In this document: piece by piece, positions 61,369 to 64,000 of the stretch
Layout: every line of letters begins with the position of its first letter
Numbering within the stretch: the first letter of the stretch is position 1
DNA from: Limimonas halophila
GTDB taxonomy: Bacteria; Pseudomonadota; Alphaproteobacteria; Kiloniellales; Rhodovibrionaceae
Assembly (NCBI RefSeq): GCF_900100655.1
Contig: NZ_FNCE01000005.1
Span: 124,001-188,000, forward strand
Direction of reading: 5' to 3'
Length of the DNA stretch: 64,000 nucleotides
Program-made: the position numbers and the translations under genes
Notes under the pieces: generated by a model
What the model was told of the DNA's origin: nothing
The model's database searches: none
The model's input: the letters and a program-made list of their open reading frames with translations, nothing else

Positions 61369-61401
61369 GCGGCATGCGCGCCGCATGGCGCGCGATGCCG
61401 C
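61369..61401. terminator. Bidirectional terminator-like hairpin
   Basis: GCGGCATGCGCGCC (61369-61382) and GGCGCGC-ATGCCGC (61387-61401, one G bulge at 61394) form a 14-bp stem with a GCAT loop between the convergent RTX and ABC-class ATPase genes. No T-run adjoins it. Confidence 0.6.
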
Positions 61402-61410
61402 CCTACAGCG

Positions 61411-63117
61411 CTATCCAGTTTTCAAATTCCTCAGGCGGTTCAACGCCGCGGCCAGCTCGGTGCGGCGGAAGCGGGCAAGGTCGCCGCGGGCTTTGCCGAT
61501 GCCGTCCAGGCCGCGCTCGGCGAGGCGCTGCTCGATGCGGTCCAGCACCTCCGGGATGGGGCGGCCGCGGAACTGGTTGTCGCTGGTGAGCGTCATCAGG
61601 GCCTCGGCCACGGCGCGCGTCTGGCTTTCGTCCACGAGCTGTTCGACGGCCGTGAGGTCGATGTCGTCCAGGCCGATGGAGATGGCGTGGGCGTGCGGCA
61701 CCTTCACCTTGGGCGGCTTGTCGCCCTTCCCGGTGATGCCGGTGCCGCGCAGGGTGCGGGTGCGCGGGCGGCCGAAGGCCTCGCCGCCTTCCTCGCTGCG
61801 TTCGGTGCGGTGCTGATCCACGATCTCGCGCGCGCGCTCGGTGACGTCCTCGGGCCGGAAGGCCTGCATGGCGAGCACGGTGTCGGCCTTGTCCAGGTAG
61901 TCGCCGGAGCCGCCGAGCACGAGCGTCGTGGACACGCCCAGGTCGTCGTAGAGCTGGCGCACCTTGTCGATGAAGGGCGTGATGGGCTCCTGGTCCTTGG
62001 CGATCAGGGCCTGCATGCGCCGGTCGCGGATCATGAAGTTCGTGGCCGAGGTGTCCTCGTCCATGAAGAGGCCCGTGGCGCCGGCTTCCAGCGCCTCCAC
62101 GATGTTGGCCGCCTGCGAGGTGGAGCCGGAGGCGTTGGGCGAGGAGAAGGCGTCCGTGCGCGCGCCGCCCGGCAGGTCGTTGATGAAGGGCGAGATGTCG
62201 GCGTCGGTGACGCTGCGGCCGTCCTCCGCGCGCACCTTCACCGCCATGGGATCGGCGACGACGAACTCGCGCCCGTCGTCCGGCACGTGGGTGTAGACGC
62301 CGCGTTCGACCGCCTGCAGCAGCGTGGACTTGCCGTGGTAGCCGCCGCCCACGATCAGCGTCACGCCGCGCCGGATGCCCAGGCCGCCGATCGAGCCGCC
62401 GTTGGGCCGCTCCAGGGTGACGCGCAGGCTGTCCGGGCTCTCGAAGGGGATGGGGCCGTCGGTCATGGGGCGGTCGTCCACGCCCGAGCGGCGCGGCAGG
62501 ATGGCTCCGTCGGCGACGAAGGCCACCAGATCGTTCTCCCCGAGCTGGGCGCGCAGGGCGTCGGCGTCCTCCGCGACCTCGACGTGGCGCTGGAGCGCGG
62601 TCGCATCGAGCGCGGCATACCGCAGCGTCTCCCGCACCAGCTTGGGCACGTCCTGGCACAGCATCTGCTCCGCCTCGCGCCCGGCGATGGAGCGGCCCTG
62701 CGCCGGCATCCCGGCGACGAAGCGCGCCTCCACGCCGCCGTCGTCCAGCAGCACGACGGCGCTGCGCTCCAGGATCTCCTGGCCCGGCATGTCCATGGCG
62801 ATGAGCCCGGAGGAGCCGGAGCCGCGCGGCTTGGCGAGCTGCTTCGCGCGGGAAGCGAAGGCGCGGGCCAGGTAGTCGCGCAGGGCCACGGCACGGCTGG
62901 CGCTGCTCCGCGTCGTCTCGGGGAAGGCGGCCGTCTCGGCGGCCACGCGCACGCGCAGGCGCGAGGGGCTGCCGAAGGGATCGCCCTGGACGTGGTCGAC
63001 CAGCAGCTCGAAGCCGTCGAAGGTGTAGCTGCCAACGATGTCCTTGTAGGCCTTGTAGCCCTTGCCATCGATGCGGCGCAGGGTCTGCTGCAAGCTCTGG
63101 CGCGTCGCGGCGCGCAT
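61411..63117 (-). CDS. ABC-class P-loop ATPase (COG3044 type)
   Basis: This is a 568-aa predicted cytosolic ATPase. The P-loop is GGGYHGKST (K263). SPNASGSTSQAANIVEALEAG serves as a signature-like loop; Walker B is GLFMDEDTSATNFMIRD and a later motif is FIDKVRQLYDDLGVSTTLVLGGSGDYLD. The N-terminal domain (about 1-200) is shared by the family. The function is unknown. Its ATG lies 37 bp after the stop of the upstream RNA methyltransferase gene, so the two may be co-transcribed. It converges with the RTX gene. Confidence 0.9.
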   Translation of the reverse strand: MRAATRQSLQQTLRRIDGKGYKAYKDIVGSYTFDGFELLVDHVQGDPFGSPSRLRVRVAAETAAFPETTRSSASRAVALRDYLARAFASRAKQLAKPRGSGSSGLIAMDMPGQEILERSAVVLLDDGGVEARFVAGMPAQGRSIAGREAEQMLCQDVPKLVRETLRYAALDATALQRHVEVAEDADALRAQLGENDLVAFVADGAILPRRSGVDDRPMTDGPIPFESPDSLRVTLERPNGGSIGGLGIRRGVTLIVGGGYHGKSTLLQAVERGVYTHVPDDGREFVVADPMAVKVRAEDGRSVTDADISPFINDLPGGARTDAFSSPNASGSTSQAANIVEALEAGATGLFMDEDTSATNFMIRDRRMQALIAKDQEPITPFIDKVRQLYDDLGVSTTLVLGGSGDYLDKADTVLAMQAFRPEDVTERAREIVDQHRTERSEEGGEAFGRPRTRTLRGTGITGKGDKPPKVKVPHAHAISIGLDDIDLTAVEQLVDESQTRAVAEALMTLTSDNQFRGRPIPEVLDRIEQRLAERGLDGIGKARGDLARFRRTELAAALNRLRNLKTG

Positions 63118-63154
63118 GCGGCCTCCGTCGTCGTGGCGGGCGGCGCGGTCCGGA

Positions 63155-64000
63155 TCAGCGCATCCAGGCGCGCGGGAACTGGCTTTCGATCGTGGCCGGG
63201 GTGTCGCCGTCGCCGGGGTGCAGGAAGCCCACGCCCAGGCTGACGCCCTGGAAGTGCAGCAGCACGTGGCCGCGCCCGTCGCACGCCGCGAGCTGTTCGG
63301 GCCGTGGCTGCACCGCCTGGCGCGCCTGGTAGGCGTCCACCTGCGCGCGGTCCAGCGCGACCACGTTGCGGCTCGCGGCGTCACCGAGCATGAGCGCGGC
63401 GGCCGTCGTGGGCTTGGGCCAGCGCGCGCCGCGGCGGGTGAAGGGCACGCCGCTGGCCGTGGGGCGGGGCCGCCCCGGCGGGCGGTGGTCCTCGGCCGTG
63501 GCGTGAACGTGGTCCCCGGCTTCCCACAGCTTCAACCCCGAGAGGTCCGCCGGGTCGAGGCCGAAGCGGTGGACGAGCGGGTCGAGGATGGCGGTGCGGT
63601 CGGCCGGCTCGCCCGGCGCCGCCGGTTCGACCTCGGCCGGATCGGGCGCGTAAACCGTCGCGTTGGCCGGGCGCTCCAGGGCGATGGCGAAGAAGCCGCC
63701 CGTGCCGCTGCGGTGGGGCCACAGGCGCACGGCGTTCTCCACCACCTCCTGGTCGAAGGCGTGGTCGCCCCAGACCGCCACGCCCGGATCGGCGGGCAGC
63801 GAGCCCACGTTCACCTGGACGGGATAGACCTCGCCCGGCAGGTCGCGGAGGACCGACTCGACAACGGCCTCGTTTTCCTCGGGCGCGAAGCTGCACGTGG
63901 AATAGACGATGCGCCCGCCGGGCCGGGTGAGCTTCACCGCACGGCGCAGGAGCGCGCGCTGCTGGCCGCCCACCCAGTGCCGGAAGGTCCGCTCCGAGCG
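63155..64000 (-). CDS. RNA m5C methyltransferase (NOL1/NOP2/Sun, RsmF-like), C-terminal part
   Basis: This is the 3' part (about 282 residues) of a SAM-dependent rRNA cytosine-C5 methyltransferase; the start is beyond the window end. QRALLRRAVKLTRPGGRIVYSTCSF includes the catalytic TC motif, and SFAPEENEAVVESVL is typical of motif VI. The C-terminal 130 residues (TRRGARWPKPTTAAALMLG, SRNVVALDRAQVDAYQ) resemble a PUA-like RsmF tail. The ATPase gene follows after 37 bp on the same strand. Confidence 0.92.
   Translation of the reverse strand, partial: RSERTFRHWVGGQQRALLRRAVKLTRPGGRIVYSTCSFAPEENEAVVESVLRDLPGEVYPVQVNVGSLPADPGVAVWGDHAFDQEVVENAVRLWPHRSGTGGFFAIALERPANATVYAPDPAEVEPAAPGEPADRTAILDPLVHRFGLDPADLSGLKLWEAGDHVHATAEDHRPPGRPRPTASGVPFTRRGARWPKPTTAAALMLGDAASRNVVALDRAQVDAYQARQAVQPRPEQLAACDGRGHVLLHFQGVSLGVGFLHPGDGDTPATIESQFPRAWMR

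Overview
The window is high-GC (by eye about 70%) chromosomal DNA from an alphaproteobacterium. This rests on gene content and order: an SdhA-SdhB pair, the 180-kDa class NAD-glutamate dehydrogenase, a 7Fe ferredoxin near CarD, the order YbbN-type thioredoxin / LON-domain protein / Trm112 / DUF971, and a PAS_5-like protein. A family related to Rhodospirillales is my guess; nothing here proves the genus. Almost all genes are packed tightly and many overlap by 4 bp (ATGA or GTGA).

Layout. 1-1730: end of the succinate dehydrogenase operon (sdhA 3' part, sdhB). 1760-4450: an AT-rich two-gene island (a HEPN-like protein and a four-TM membrane protein), followed by a repeat-rich stretch. 4502-9361: SDR oxidoreductase, tesA, and the divergent ybbA-ybbP ABC pair. 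9420-11104: a ParA / ribbon-helix-helix / PAS_5 operon with two palindromes upstream. 11325-15581: an RND efflux pump and its fusion protein. 15757-21949: a PQQ block (ABC ATPase, permease, pqqA, B, C, D, E, and a PQQ-type sugar dehydrogenase). 21978-26843: tRNA-Arg, prolyl iminopeptidase, a nuclease-like protein, an M48 protease, CarD and ferredoxin. 26905-32148: housekeeping genes including TerB, a methyltransferase, ExoD, DUF971, Trm112, LON domain, YbbN, YbaK and tRNA-Gly. 32164-43331: a paraoxonase-like propeller, a CopD-like membrane protein, NAD-GDH, aconitase and a transglutaminase. 43506-49818: a hybrid histidine kinase, SMR and MFS transporters, DUF4112, a frameshifted leucine dehydrogenase and DUF454. 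49819-51438: a gene-poor stretch with two small ORFs and a cluster of hairpins. 51439-57456: putA, a cupredoxin, a REP-like element and a TPR-sulfotransferase. 57496-64000: a large RTX protein, an ABC-class ATPase, and an RNA m5C methyltransferase cut by the window end.

How the genes fit together. Several adjacent genes serve carbon and nitrogen oxidation: SDH, aconitase, NAD-GDH, PutA (proline to glutamate) and a leucine-dehydrogenase-like gene. The PQQ block appears self-contained: it makes the cofactor and ends with a periplasmic dehydrogenase of the type that uses it. Efflux genes (RND, SMR, MFS) occur singly without adjacent regulators, although the SMR promoter carries a repressor-type operator.

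The least explained parts, and the best places to look for new biology, are the AT-rich HEPN/membrane pair, the ParA-RHH-PAS_5 operon with its palindromes, the sulfotransferase next to a seven-repeat-propeller RTX protein, and the UUC-loop hairpin cluster at 51222-51402. All functional statements come from reading motifs; no database search was possible.
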